A stretch of DNA of 64,000 nt from an uncultured Bacteroidia bacterium (GCA_902769875.1 CACXQV010000002.1:1-64000); one strand, 5' to 3'. Positions 44,501 to 53,053 are shown, counted from the first letter of the stretch. Translations and numbers: made by a program. The notes: generated by a model not told the origin, from the sequence alone.

Positions 44501-47500
44501 ATCGACGGTCCATCCCGGCGACGAAATCCATTTCAGCATCGGCAGTTCGGCCAAGGACGTGGACATTTGGGTGCAGTTGCTCCACGGCGACGAAATCCGT
44601 TTTGACAAGAAAATCACCGTCAGCAACGCTGTGCAGAACTTTACTTATAAGGTGACCGAAAGCGACCGTGGCGGCCTCAATTTCCGTTATGTCCTTGTGA
44701 AGGAAAACGCTTTCAGAACTTGGGACGAACATATTTCCGTGCCTTTCGACAACTATGATTTGGACGTGAAATTGGCCACCGTGCGCGACAAACTCAACCC
44801 CGGTGCTGAAGAGACTTGGGAAGTGACCGTCAGCGACTACAAGAATAAGCCTTTGGAAGCTGCCTTGCTCGCTGGAATGTACGATGCCTCGTTGGACGAA
44901 TTTGCCCGCAATTACTGGAGTTTCAGTATGTCGCCTTGGCGCCCACACAGTTTCAGGTTTTCCACCTGTGCGCACGACTTCACCTCGTCCAACACCAGTT
45001 TGGAATATTTCTATTTCGCCGAACTCTTCAACTTCAGCCTGCCCTCCGATGCTCCTTTCTTCGATTTCGGCTATGGCTACGGGATGCGACGTTACAGAAA
45101 AGGTGGGCGTGTGATGTATGATTATGTTGAGGAATCAGCACCTATGATGACTGGAGCGGTGTTGGAAAAATCCTCCAATACAGTGGATTACGAAATTCCT
45201 TTGGTGGCACAAAACGCTGCGGATGAAGAAATGGCTGAAATAATGCTTAGAGAAGTGTTTGATGAATCGGAAGATGGTAAGGAAACCTCCAAAGAACCCA
45301 GCGAACCCACCCTCCGCGAGAACTTCAACGAGACGGCCTTCTTCTTCCCGCAACTGCGCACCAATGCCGACGGCAGCGCGACCTTCAGTTTCACTATGCC
45401 CGATGCCCTCACGCGCTGGCGCCTGATGCTGATGGCCTACACCAAAGACCGCAAGACGGGTAGCAAGGACTACACTTTCACTTCGTCGAAGCCCGTGATG
45501 ATTATGGCCGATATGCCGCGCTATATGTACGACAACGACGAACTATGGTTTGTGGCCAACGTCATCAACACGGGCGATGAGCCTGTCACGCCCAAGGCGA
45601 AACTCGAAATCTTCGATGCGGGCACGATGGAACCAGTGAATTTGATTGTCTCCAACGCCACGATACCGATGGAAACAATCCAACCTGGTCGCAGCAAGGA
45701 AGTGCGCTGGAAGGTGAAGGGACAATATGATTTGAGCCTCTTGGCTTTCCGTTTCACGGCCTATGCGGGACAGTTCAGCGATGCCGAGCAGCACCTTCTG
45801 CCCGTGTTGAGCAGCGAGATCTTTATGACGCAAACCCTGCCCATCACCGTGAAGGCGGAAACCGAGCAGACCTTTGACTTTGAAGCCATCGCCAACCCCG
45901 ACAGCCACGAGCGCGACTACAGCCTGACCTTGAACTTCAGCACCAACCCCGTGTGGTACGCCGTGCAAGCCCTGCCCTATTTGGCCAACGTCAGCACCGA
46001 CCGCGCCGAAACCGCCTTCTATGTGTTCTACGCCAACACGCTCTCGTCTTACATCGCCGACCACATCCCGAACCTCTTGAATTACATCAAGAAATGGCAG
46101 ATTGAAACGCCTGATGCCCTGCTCTCGCAACTCGAGAAAGACCAAGACCTGAAGGCGATTATGCTGCAAGAAACGCCGTGGGTTTTGGAGGCCAAGAGCG
46201 AGACCGAGCAGCGCAGCCGCATCGCCACACTTTTTGAGGTGAACACGCTCCGCAACCAGCAGACCAACGCATTGAAACTCATTGCACAAAAACAAAAATA
46301 CAACGGCGGCTGGCCGTGGATGGACGGAATGCCCGAAAGTCCCTACATCAGCACCTATATTTTGAGCGGCTTCGGCAAGTTGCAGAAGATGGGTGCGTGG
46401 AGTTCGTTGAGCCAGGCCGACCAAAACACCGCGCAAAGCATCTGCGACAAGGCCGTGCGCTACCTTGAATACGAGGTGGCCGAGACCTACCGCAAAATGA
46501 AGCGTTACAGCAAAGGCAAGGACTGGCCCATCGGTTCCAGCACCTTGAACGAACTCTATGCATTGAGTTTCTTCGAAGCACAAAACTCCGACAAAGACTT
46601 TGCCACGGCGAAGAACTACTACCTCAGCAGCCTCGACAAGGAGTGGACCTCGTTCAACTTCAACCAACGCTCGAAGGGTGCCTTGGTGCTCTACCGCAAC
46701 GGCAACGAAAAGACCGCCAAACTGATGATTCAGTCGTTTAAGGAGTGCGCCCAGAAGAACGAGCAAATTGGGATGTACTGGCCGAAGAAATACTTCTCGT
46801 TTGAGTCGCACATCGCCACCCACGCCAACATTATGGCGGCCTTCGCCGAAATCGACCAAAACCAAGAGATGATTGACGAGTTGCGCGTGTGGCTGCTCAC
46901 CCAAAAGCAGACCAACAAATGGGAGAACTCCGCCTCCACCGCCGATGCCATCTATGCCTTGCTGATGCGCGGCAGCGACTGGTTCGAGGAAGGCAAAGAA
47001 GTCACCCTGCGCTTCGGCAACACGCCCATCAGCACAGAGGGCGGCGTGGCCGGAACAGGCTTCATCCAACGCCGTTGGAACGCCAACGAGGTGACCTCTG
47101 AAATGCGTCAACTCACCGTAAACAACCCGACCCCGCACTTGGTTTGGGGCGGCTTGTTCCGCCAGTATTTCGTCCCGATTGACAAAGTGAAGAGCGACGA
47201 GTCGGGCTTCACCATCAAGCGCGAATTGTTTGTGGAGACGGTCACTGATAAGGGTAAAGTTTTGGTTCCCGCTGAAAAGCGGACGCTCAAAGTTGGCGAC
47301 AAACTCACCGTGAAAATCACCTTCACCAGCCAGCAGGATATGAGCTTCGTCTTCGTCAAGGACCTCCGCGCCGCCGGTTTCGAGCCGATTGAACAAATCT
47401 CGCGCTACGAGTACAACGACCGAATGAGCTACTACCAGAGCAATACCGACACCGATATGCAATTCTTCATCGAGCATCTGCCCAAGGGCACGCACCAGTT

Positions 47501-47624
47501 GGAATACAGTATGTTCGTGACCAAGGAAGGCCACCTGAATAATGGCTACGCCTTGATCCAGTGCCAGTATGCGCCGGAGTTCAGTGCGTATTCGGATGGG
47601 ATGCGGGTGAAGGTTGGAAATTGA
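41583..47624 (+). CDS. alpha-2-macroglobulin-like exported protein without thioester
   Basis: A 2013-residue protein with an N-terminal signal segment (TIIIATVALVAIGLLAFA) and no lipobox cysteine. The first 380 residues are helical, then macroglobulin (MG) domains follow: the MG2-like LFTDRAIYRPGQTVYFQGI near residue 600 and the A2M domain LRTNADGSATFSFTMPDALT near 1262. The later helical barrel resembles the thioester domain, but where the reactive C-x-E-Q is expected (near residue 1466) the sequence is YLANVSTDRAETAF, so the thioester is lost. Bacterial macroglobulins are thought to trap proteases or support the envelope. The organism's version is long but intact. Confidence 0.88.
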   Translation: MKRTTIIIATVALVAIGLLAFATPDKTPDNPKTPKNNYETMWKKVKENLEKNLPESAEKELVAIEQQASKDNNPTQLLKTWLYRQNIMRFTVEEDPQQAFIQYIEEKVGQLDEVHNALLHEEIAKAYAEYLDQNYWRIRENLPIDGDISKVEMKYWDKESFKTRINQHYDEALKPVEALKKAKTEDLMALYENTNNNADYIGYEASLFEFMFHRVAKYYQEEANADQAEGDTEKWWLPAKDFVKADLGDFDNPLIKCLKIYQDLIAYNLKEKNEDVLIYNDFKRFEFVNNTLGILLHYTQYQAAMENLKMQHKDNPLSAEITALMAQNLMGQYENNSEDSTFFDNYKKAKTMCEEAIAKFPKSQGAKNCENLVKRIEEPQIDLTLNKVQLPNESIPAVLEYKNTTSPYYRIVKISEKELSKLNNMQKEDLLKELEKKTPVAEQELTLAAETDFRSHSTLIALPALEEGIYYLTATTKQGIKSEDKTLVLNFQVSNLGYIVDQKDEKMTVVTVDRKTGKTVEGVTVELFRREWDYKAREHKTIILSTFKSDKNGRAVLDGKVGSNNSFGINLRKEDDNLLSERHFRLNEQYKNNNEVYETKLFTDRAIYRPGQTVYFQGITTRRQGEDLSLVNNYSETVSFRDANWQEITSSNFTTDEYGSFSGSFVIPTDRLNGVFHLNANRGSVTIRVEEYKRPTFEVTFEQPKEQYKLNQEVTVRGDVKAYAGFGLDDVEYSYRVVRKTSFPWRCWWWWYPVVDDEQITHGKARTDENGKFAITFNLKPSKTIAPEKQPMFTYEIEVTATSKQGETHADTYSIRAGYNEIAISTDLPRTIEKSDLGKYQITVSNLSWQPAKSRISRKIYRYDDKAKINYFEAMQHLEVLDRQLYRDEQLSKLFPEYSFYDKRTKTLVDEAEIMVDDKAKFLEGKTLEPGKYVVELKSLDDPLAVMTEEFTIYENQAKKMPYTAIVWSDVDKSTVHPGDEIHFSIGSSAKDVDIWVQLLHGDEIRFDKKITVSNAVQNFTYKVTESDRGGLNFRYVLVKENAFRTWDEHISVPFDNYDLDVKLATVRDKLNPGAEETWEVTVSDYKNKPLEAALLAGMYDASLDEFARNYWSFSMSPWRPHSFRFSTCAHDFTSSNTSLEYFYFAELFNFSLPSDAPFFDFGYGYGMRRYRKGGRVMYDYVEESAPMMTGAVLEKSSNTVDYEIPLVAQNAADEEMAEIMLREVFDESEDGKETSKEPSEPTLRENFNETAFFFPQLRTNADGSATFSFTMPDALTRWRLMLMAYTKDRKTGSKDYTFTSSKPVMIMADMPRYMYDNDELWFVANVINTGDEPVTPKAKLEIFDAGTMEPVNLIVSNATIPMETIQPGRSKEVRWKVKGQYDLSLLAFRFTAYAGQFSDAEQHLLPVLSSEIFMTQTLPITVKAETEQTFDFEAIANPDSHERDYSLTLNFSTNPVWYAVQALPYLANVSTDRAETAFYVFYANTLSSYIADHIPNLLNYIKKWQIETPDALLSQLEKDQDLKAIMLQETPWVLEAKSETEQRSRIATLFEVNTLRNQQTNALKLIAQKQKYNGGWPWMDGMPESPYISTYILSGFGKLQKMGAWSSLSQADQNTAQSICDKAVRYLEYEVAETYRKMKRYSKGKDWPIGSSTLNELYALSFFEAQNSDKDFATAKNYYLSSLDKEWTSFNFNQRSKGALVLYRNGNEKTAKLMIQSFKECAQKNEQIGMYWPKKYFSFESHIATHANIMAAFAEIDQNQEMIDELRVWLLTQKQTNKWENSASTADAIYALLMRGSDWFEEGKEVTLRFGNTPISTEGGVAGTGFIQRRWNANEVTSEMRQLTVNNPTPHLVWGGLFRQYFVPIDKVKSDESGFTIKRELFVETVTDKGKVLVPAEKRTLKVGDKLTVKITFTSQQDMSFVFVKDLRAAGFEPIEQISRYEYNDRMSYYQSNTDTDMQFFIEHLPKGTHQLEYSMFVTKEGHLNNGYALIQCQYAPEFSAYSDGMRVKVGN

Positions 47625-47637
47625 TTTCAAAAATACC

Positions 47638-47725
47638 ACTTATGGGGCTTTATACGGCAAAAATATTCCTATAAAGCCCCATAACTCATTTTTTTTTTGA
47701 GTTATGGGGGGCTATACGGTAATTT
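47638..47725. repeat. left repeat block of the ATPase cassette
   Basis: Three copies of a motif near GTTATGGGGCTTTATACGGT: forward at 47638-47661, reverse at 47668-47687, forward and diverged at 47699-47722. The first two form a perfect 15-base inverted repeat (47640-47654 with 47670-47684), and ten T-residues follow, so it can also terminate the macroglobulin transcript. An equivalent block lies after the ATPase gene. Confidence 0.85.
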
Positions 47726-47729
47726 TCCC

Positions 47730-47738
47730 TATTTTTGC
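47730..47738 (+). promoter_or_regulatory. -7 promoter box of the ATPase gene
   Basis: TATTTTTGC fits TAnnTTTG, begins eight bases after the third repeat copy and lies 26 bases before the ATG at 47765. The repeat copy therefore occupies the region of the -33 element, a natural operator position. Confidence 0.65.
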
Positions 47739-47764
47739 ATCGAAAACAAGAAAAATGATGCGCT

Positions 47765-49210
47765 ATGTTGATTGGAAGGAAAAAGGAGCAAGCCATTCTG
47801 CGTAACCTGTTGGAAAAAGAGGAAGCCCAATTCTGTGCCGTCTACGGACGGCGGCGTGTGGGCAAGACCTACCTCATCCGCGAGACCTTCAACTATCAGT
47901 TTGCCTTTCAGCACACTGGATTTGCCAAGGCACCTTTGTCGAAGCAGTTGACGGGCTTCCGCGACTCTTTGCAACGCGCCAGCGGCAAGCGTTTCCGCAT
48001 CCCGCGCTCGTGGATGGAGGCCTTCGGGATGTTGGAGGATGTGCTTTCGGAGCGGACGGAGCAGAAAAAAGTGGTGTTTTTGGACGAGTTGTCGTGGATG
48101 GATACGCCCAAATCGAATTTCGTCAGTGCGTTGGAGCATTTCTGGAACAGTTGGGCCACCGCCCGCCGCGAAAAGGACATTGTGCTCATCGTGTGCGGCA
48201 GCAGCAGTTCTTGGATTACGAAGAAAATCTTCCGCAACCGTGGCGGACTGCACAACCGCCTCACCGAGCGCATCCACCTCGCTCCCTTCAATCTCGCTGA
48301 ATGTGAGCATTATGCCGAAGTCGCTGGCCTGAATATGTCGCGAAAGGAAATCACGGAGGCTTATATGATTTTAGGCGGCGTGCCGTATTATTGGAGCCTG
48401 CTCAACCGCGAATACAGCCTCGCGCAAAACATCGACAGGCTGTGTTTCGGCACCGACGGCAAACTGAAAAGCGAGTTCAACGACCTGTATGCCTCGCTTT
48501 TCGAAAACACGGAGCCGTATCTGTCCATCGTGGAGGCCTTGGGCGAGAAAAAAGTCGGGATGACGCGCACCGAAATGGAGGAAATCATCGGGAAAACGAG
48601 CAGCGGCACCCTCACCAAACGCCTCGACGACTTGGAATTGAGCGGTTTCATACGCCGATATGCCTGCCTCGGCAAGAAGGAACGAAGCACGCTGTATCAA
48701 CTCATCGACCCGTTCACCTTGTTCTATTTCAGTTTTATGAAAAACAACAAAGGGGCAGACGAGCATTATTGGAGCACCAAGTTGGAGTCGCCCGTCCACA
48801 ACACTTGGGCGGGATTGGCTTTCGAGCGGGTTTGCCTCTGGCACGTGCCGCAAATCAAGCAGGCATTGGGCATTGCGGGCGTGTCGAGCCAAGTGTATTC
48901 CTGGACGTATCAGCCTAAGAAAGAGCAAGAAGAAGGCGAAGAAAAGGAGGAGGGCGCACAAATCGACCTGCTCATCGACCGCAACGATAAGGTCATCAAC
49001 CTTTGTGAGATGAAATACGCCGATTCTGATTTCCTGATGACGGCCAAGGAAGAGGAACGGATTCGCCATCGCAGGAGCAAATTTGTTGAAATCACCAAGA
49101 CACGGAAAGCCGTGCATATCACCTTAGTGACCACTTACGGACTGAAGCGCACCGCCCACGCGGGAATTGTCCAACAGGTGGTGACAATGGAAGACCTGTT
49201 CAAGGAATAA
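47765..49210 (+). CDS. ArchATPase/DUF234-type ATP-binding protein
   Basis: A 481-residue STAND-class ATPase of the archaeal-ATPase type. Walker A is YGRRRVGKTYLIRETF near residues 30-45 and Walker B KVVFLDELSWMD near 103. A winged-helix part follows around 270-310 (MEEIIGKTSSGTLTKRLDDL). The C-terminal DUF234 region carries a PD-(D/E)xK-like nuclease core, AQIDLLIDRNDKVINLCEMK near residues 398-417. Such proteins are abundant, multi-copy and of unknown function in Bacteroidota and archaea. Here the gene lies in a cassette between two matching repeat blocks, which suggests self-regulation or mobility. The catalytic residues are intact. Confidence 0.87.
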   Translation: MLIGRKKEQAILRNLLEKEEAQFCAVYGRRRVGKTYLIRETFNYQFAFQHTGFAKAPLSKQLTGFRDSLQRASGKRFRIPRSWMEAFGMLEDVLSERTEQKKVVFLDELSWMDTPKSNFVSALEHFWNSWATARREKDIVLIVCGSSSSWITKKIFRNRGGLHNRLTERIHLAPFNLAECEHYAEVAGLNMSRKEITEAYMILGGVPYYWSLLNREYSLAQNIDRLCFGTDGKLKSEFNDLYASLFENTEPYLSIVEALGEKKVGMTRTEMEEIIGKTSSGTLTKRLDDLELSGFIRRYACLGKKERSTLYQLIDPFTLFYFSFMKNNKGADEHYWSTKLESPVHNTWAGLAFERVCLWHVPQIKQALGIAGVSSQVYSWTYQPKKEQEEGEEKEEGAQIDLLIDRNDKVINLCEMKYADSDFLMTAKEEERIRHRRSKFVEITKTRKAVHITLVTTYGLKRTAHAGIVQQVVTMEDLFKE

Positions 49211-49227
49211 AAACGAAACAGAAAATC

Positions 49228-49317
49228 GAGTTATGGGGCTTTATACGGTAAAAAATGCGCTATAATTCGCCGTAACTCGGTTTTTTTATAGGGTTATGGG
49301 GCTTTATAAGGTAATTT
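49228..49317. repeat. right repeat block of the ATPase cassette
   Basis: Copies of the same motif as in the left block, in the same order: forward at 49228-49251, reverse and diverged at 49261-49280, forward at 49291-49314. The first pair can form a stem followed by seven T-residues, giving a terminator for the ATPase gene. The last copy abuts the stop codon of the convergent exported protein gene. Confidence 0.85.
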
Positions 49318-49318
49318 C

Positions 49319-50608
49319 TCAGTTTTTCACCATTTTCAAGGTTTGTTTCCAGCCATCACTATGGCTCATCCGAAGCAGATAAAAACCATTCGGAAGGTCG
49401 TGAAGGTCGAGTTCAAACTGCTGTGAGCCGCTGTTGTAATGGTTCGTGGCTCGCGAAACCCTTTGGCCCTGAAGTGAATACACTTCAAAACTGACTTCCC
49501 CGTCTGATGGATTGAAGAAACTGACTTGGGTCATATCAGTGGCGGGATTGGGAGCCACAAAGGCTTGCAATACCGCTTCTTCAGCTTCATCCACACCAAG
49601 TTTGGCATCCACCGCGATTTTCATCGTCACGGGGAGGTGATCAGAGGCATCGAAAAGGGCTTCTGCAACGGCAGCAGGTACGGATGAATTGTAGCCTTGG
49701 TCGACACTCATATTGAAATGATGGCCATCGTTGCCCACGGCATTATAGGAATTGTTCACATAGCGCAAGTGGTTGTAACTGAACGCGATTTCGTCGGACA
49801 TAAGGATAAAGTCGAAGCGGTCGTCCAATCCGCCATCAACAAAGCATTCCGACGACGTGCTGTGTGTTGACTGCGTGTGGAATTGGGCAAACAGGATGTT
49901 GTTGTTCCATTCGCCCACGCCGCCATGGTTTGCCACGGGGTCCATAAAGCGGGCGTAGGGGTTGCTGTAGGTTTGGGTGAGCAGGCGGTAGCCACTTTCA
50001 CTCGCGCCATACATATTGAAATCGCCCATAATCAGCACGTTTTCAGTGGAATAATGCTGGTTCACATAATCCATTGCCATTTGCATCTGGGCGCGGCGCG
50101 AGCTTTCCCACTCTTTTCCGGCCTTGGTATGGGCCACAATGCAAACCAACTTGATGGTGTCGCCAACCGCCAACGAAGGGGTTCTCATGTAAAGCTCGTA
50201 AACATCGGTGTCTCTTGGATGGGTACGAAGCGCCACATGTTTCTTCAGCCCCATCTTGCGCGAGTCGAAGAAAATATGGTTGATGATGCTGCTGTTCGCA
50301 TAGTTGATGATATTGTCTGATTGCCAATAGTTTGCGCCGTTGATGTTCAGGTTGTGGCGCAAGAAGTCGTTTTGCAATGATTGGGTTGCACCGAATTCAC
50401 AGACGGTGAGAATGTTCGGTTTGACTTCGTCCAAAATGACCCGGATACATTCGTCTTTGTGCTGAGTGTTGTTGTCATATTCGTCACAAGTGGAGGTGTT
50501 GCCGTAATACAAAAGGTTATATTGCATCACCGTCAGCGTGTCTTGCGCCATCGCCGGCCACGCCATTTGGAGCGCCAATATTATAATAAGGTGGATTTTG
50601 CGTTTCAT
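49319..50608 (-). CDS. exported endonuclease/exonuclease/phosphatase-family protein with T9SS tail
   Basis: A 429-residue protein with a signal peptide ending AMAQ near residue 22. The EEP fold is marked by MQYNLLYYGN, a metal-binding glutamate in ILTVCEFGATQS, LIMGDFNMYG and SDHLPVTMKI, so it should hydrolyse phosphodiesters of nucleic acids or lipids. The last 75 residues (AFVAPNPATDMTQVSF to the C-terminus, with LPNGFYLLRM) form a type IX secretion sorting domain that takes the protein across the outer membrane. The promoter is at 50628-50635. An extracellular DNase is the simplest reading, but the substrate is not proven. Confidence 0.88.
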   Translation of the reverse strand: MKRKIHLIIILALQMAWPAMAQDTLTVMQYNLLYYGNTSTCDEYDNNTQHKDECIRVILDEVKPNILTVCEFGATQSLQNDFLRHNLNINGANYWQSDNIINYANSSIINHIFFDSRKMGLKKHVALRTHPRDTDVYELYMRTPSLAVGDTIKLVCIVAHTKAGKEWESSRRAQMQMAMDYVNQHYSTENVLIMGDFNMYGASESGYRLLTQTYSNPYARFMDPVANHGGVGEWNNNILFAQFHTQSTHSTSSECFVDGGLDDRFDFILMSDEIAFSYNHLRYVNNSYNAVGNDGHHFNMSVDQGYNSSVPAAVAEALFDASDHLPVTMKIAVDAKLGVDEAEEAVLQAFVAPNPATDMTQVSFFNPSDGEVSFEVYSLQGQRVSRATNHYNSGSQQFELDLHDLPNGFYLLRMSHSDGWKQTLKMVKN

Positions 50609-50627
50609 TTTTTTGAAAATTAGACGG

Positions 50628-50635
50628 CAAAATTA
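50628..50635 (-). promoter_or_regulatory. -7 promoter box of the EEP-family gene
   Basis: The minus strand reads TAATTTTG, 20 bases before the ATG. It is divergent with the box at 50666-50673 on the plus strand. Confidence 0.6.
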
Positions 50636-50665
50636 GAAAAATTGGCGCGATATTTGAATTAATCT

Positions 50666-50673
50666 TATTTTTG
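50666..50673 (+). promoter_or_regulatory. -7 promoter box of the lipoprotein pair
   Basis: TATTTTTG lies 14 bases before the ATG at 50688 and faces away from the EEP-family gene. Confidence 0.6.
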
Positions 50674-50687
50674 CGCCGCAAATTGAT

Positions 50688-51161
50688 ATGAAAAAAGGTA
50701 TTCGAATCGGGATTTTGGCCTTGTTGGCTATGGTTTTGCTGGCCTCGTGCCGTAAAGAGAAGTATGCGAATTCTCCCATCAAAGGGCATTGGGGCTGTGA
50801 GAAATACATCAGTTGTCGCACCGACAGCACCGGCTTCGAGCAATGGGACACTTTGCGTTATGAAGTAGGTGTTGGCCGTGGCTACGAAGTGTTTTTCAAT
50901 GCCGACGGGTCAGGTAGGTTGCTCCTGAACGAAAGCCCGGCCTTGATCAAGAAGTTCAATTGTGACTATGATTATGATGACCGCAATCATACACTGACGA
51001 TTTACAACACTTCTTGGATCATCTCTGTGTTTTCGGATGCGACTTCTGCCGATATGGACATTGAGGAGATGACGGACTCCACCATCAGGGCTTCGTGGAT
51101 GAACCATTTCTCGGAACCCAACCCGTTTTTCGAAAGGTTTTTTATGAAACGAATTGATTAA
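50688..51161 (+). CDS. small lipoprotein, lipocalin-like
   Basis: A 157-residue lipoprotein: MKKGIRIGILALLAM leads into the lipobox LLASC near residue 20. The mature part is rich in beta-strand patterns, with IKGHWGCEKYISC, a G-x-W start typical of lipocalin-like domains, and FMKRID at the end. It resembles the next gene in layout (G-x-W-G-x-E-K motif, C-terminal fragment ending in LKR or MKR), so the two are probably old duplicates. Function unknown; likely envelope. The next gene starts 22 bases downstream. Confidence 0.75.
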   Translation: MKKGIRIGILALLAMVLLASCRKEKYANSPIKGHWGCEKYISCRTDSTGFEQWDTLRYEVGVGRGYEVFFNADGSGRLLLNESPALIKKFNCDYDYDDRNHTLTIYNTSWIISVFSDATSADMDIEEMTDSTIRASWMNHFSEPNPFFERFFMKRID

Positions 51162-51183
51162 TAATAAATTAAACAAACAAACA

Positions 51184-51759
51184 ATGAAAAAATTATCATT
51201 ATTTGCAGCATTGGCTTTAGTGAGCATGCTGTTCGCTTCGTGCGGAAAAATCGAGTACAAGTCGTTCGTCGGCACTTGGGGTGTCGAAAAGATTGAGTAT
51301 TACAACATCGACTATGCGGGCAACCCGATTCCGGCATCAATGGAGAGCTATAACTTTGACCCCAACGATACCGACAACGGCATCCAACTGATTTTCAGGG
51401 AAGACCAGACCGGCGAGATGCGCGATAGCGATGTTGACAGCCTTGCCGTCATCAATTCTGACAACGACACTGTCTACATCCATTGCCCCGACACCACTTT
51501 GGTGTATCCTTTCACCTGCTCGTTCGACAAGAAGGAACGTGTGCTCTACACAACCATGGATTACGGCTCGTATATCCTTACCTTCAGGATGTATGTTAGC
51601 GACATGACCGCCAACAGTTTCATCTACGAGAATGAGTACGACAAGAACTATATGGAAAAGGCTTATCTGAAACGCCTCAGCAATAGCACTTCGAAGTCGG
51701 CAAGCCGCACCGCACCTAAGCACCCGCGCAAACCAGGGTCGTTCTTGGGTGGCAGATGA
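51184..51759 (+). CDS. small lipoprotein, lipocalin-like (second copy)
   Basis: A 191-residue lipoprotein with signal KKLSLFAALALVSMLFASC and lipobox LFASC. The motif VGTWGVEKIEYYN near residue 30 parallels the first copy. The C-terminal 20 residues are basic (SKSASRTAPKHPRKPG). ATG at 51184 is used; the upstream start overlaps the previous gene. Unassigned envelope function. The gene ends three bases before a bidirectional terminator. Confidence 0.75.
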   Translation: MKKLSLFAALALVSMLFASCGKIEYKSFVGTWGVEKIEYYNIDYAGNPIPASMESYNFDPNDTDNGIQLIFREDQTGEMRDSDVDSLAVINSDNDTVYIHCPDTTLVYPFTCSFDKKERVLYTTMDYGSYILTFRMYVSDMTANSFIYENEYDKNYMEKAYLKRLSNSTSKSASRTAPKHPRKPGSFLGGR

Positions 51760-51762
51760 TAA

Positions 51763-51796
51763 AAAATCGGGCTGAAAGTTCAGCCCGATTTTTTTT
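51763..51796. terminator. bidirectional terminator
   Basis: AAAATCGGGCTGA pairs with TCAGCCCGATTTT around an AAGT loop, with T-residues after and A-residues before. It lies between the lipoprotein gene and the convergent methyltransferase gene. Confidence 0.88.
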
Positions 51797-53003
51797 ATTC
51801 CACATAAAGCACCAGCCCCTTCAAGTATGCCCCTTCGGGGTGGAAGATGTTGATGGGATGGTCGGCGGGCTGCGAAAGCTGGTCGATGATGCGCACGTTG
51901 CGCTTGGCCTCGATGGCGGCAGCGGTGACGATGCCTTGGAAAGTGGCCTTGTCGACGGCCTGCGAGCAACTGAAGGTGAACAGCAGCCCACCCTTGGCGA
52001 CACGCTTGAGGGCCTCGGCGTTGATGAACTTGTAGCCGCCCAAGCCGCGATGCCGGTCGTGGTGCCGTTTGGCAAAGGCCGGAGGGTCGAGGATGATGAG
52101 GTCGAAGGCGCCTTCGCGCATTTCCAGCACATAGTCTTTCATGTCCGCCACATGGCAAGGGTTCTCTTCCTTCGAATAGCCGTTGAGTTCGATGTTGGCC
52201 TCAGCCATGGCGATGGCCTTCTTCGAAGCATCGACGGTGACGGCGCGGCGGGCTCCACCTTTCAGCGCTGTCACTGAGAAGCCACCCGTGTAGCCGAAGG
52301 CGTTGAGTACGGTCTTGCCTTGGGCCATCTGGCGCACCAGCTCACGGCTTTCGCGTTGGTCGATGAAAAAGCCGGTCTTTTGGCCTTCTTCCCAGTTGGG
52401 CAAGAAAAGGCTGTCGTTTTCCATGATGTTTTCGTCCAAACGCTGCCCGAAGAGGTAGCCGTCTTCGATGATGGCGTCTTCCTTGCCCATGCGTTGCATC
52501 GCGTCGGCGCTTTTGTTGTAGACGGCCTGCAGCCCAAGGTCGGGGATGAGCTTGAGGGCGCGGACGACTTCGTGGAGATGCAGGGCCATACCTTCGGTTT
52601 GGGCTTGCACCACGGCGGTGTGTCCGTAGATGTCGACGATGAGGCCCGCCAAGCCGTCGCCTTCGGAATGGACGAGGCGGAAGCTGTTGGTGTGGGCGTT
52701 GTGGGTCAAGCCCATCGTTTTGCGCACTTCGTAGGCGTGGTTGAGCTTTTCGAGGAAAAACCATTCGTCGATTTTCCTGTTCTCGAAGCTGAGCATCTTT
52801 ACGGCGATGCTGTCCGATTCGCAGAAGCCCGTGCCGAGAATGTTGCCGTCGTAGTCGGTGACGGTGACCGTGTCGCCTGCCTGTAGGCCCTTGGCCGCAC
52901 TGTGGATGGCACCTGAGAACACCCAAGGGTGGAAGCGGCGCAAGGCGTCATCCTTGCCGGGGTTGAGCCGAATGACGGGATAGAGAGGTGTTTGTTCTTG
53001 CAT
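51795..53003 (-). CDS. class I rRNA methyltransferase, RlmI-like
   Basis: A 402-residue SAM-dependent methyltransferase with an N-terminal PUA domain (VIRLNPGKDDALRRFHPWVF near residues 9-28). The SAM site is VLNAFGYTGGFSVTALKGGA near 231, and the catalytic-type DLIILDPPAFAK near 302 with HDRHRGLGGY following. This is the RlmI/YccW family that makes 5-methylcytosine in 23S rRNA. Start is ATG at 53003, with the promoter TATTTTTG 20 bases upstream. The specific target nucleotide is inferred from the family. Confidence 0.88.
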   Translation of the reverse strand: MQEQTPLYPVIRLNPGKDDALRRFHPWVFSGAIHSAAKGLQAGDTVTVTDYDGNILGTGFCESDSIAVKMLSFENRKIDEWFFLEKLNHAYEVRKTMGLTHNAHTNSFRLVHSEGDGLAGLIVDIYGHTAVVQAQTEGMALHLHEVVRALKLIPDLGLQAVYNKSADAMQRMGKEDAIIEDGYLFGQRLDENIMENDSLFLPNWEEGQKTGFFIDQRESRELVRQMAQGKTVLNAFGYTGGFSVTALKGGARRAVTVDASKKAIAMAEANIELNGYSKEENPCHVADMKDYVLEMREGAFDLIILDPPAFAKRHHDRHRGLGGYKFINAEALKRVAKGGLLFTFSCSQAVDKATFQGIVTAAAIEAKRNVRIIDQLSQPADHPINIFHPEGAYLKGLVLYVE

Positions 53004-53023
53004 GGATAGGTTTTATTTTGGTG

Positions 53024-53031
53024 CAAAAATA
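53024..53031 (-). promoter_or_regulatory. -7 promoter box of the methyltransferase gene
   Basis: The minus strand reads TATTTTTG, 20 bases before the ATG at 53003; it is divergent with the ade promoter. Confidence 0.6.
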
Positions 53032-53053
53032 GGGAAATATTGGAAGTATTTTG

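Noticed and set aside
45543..47639. 698-codon minus-strand open frame opposite the macroglobulin gene
   Set aside because: It mirrors the codon structure of a well-supported gene on the plus strand, has no recognisable domain and no promoter; it is a shadow frame.
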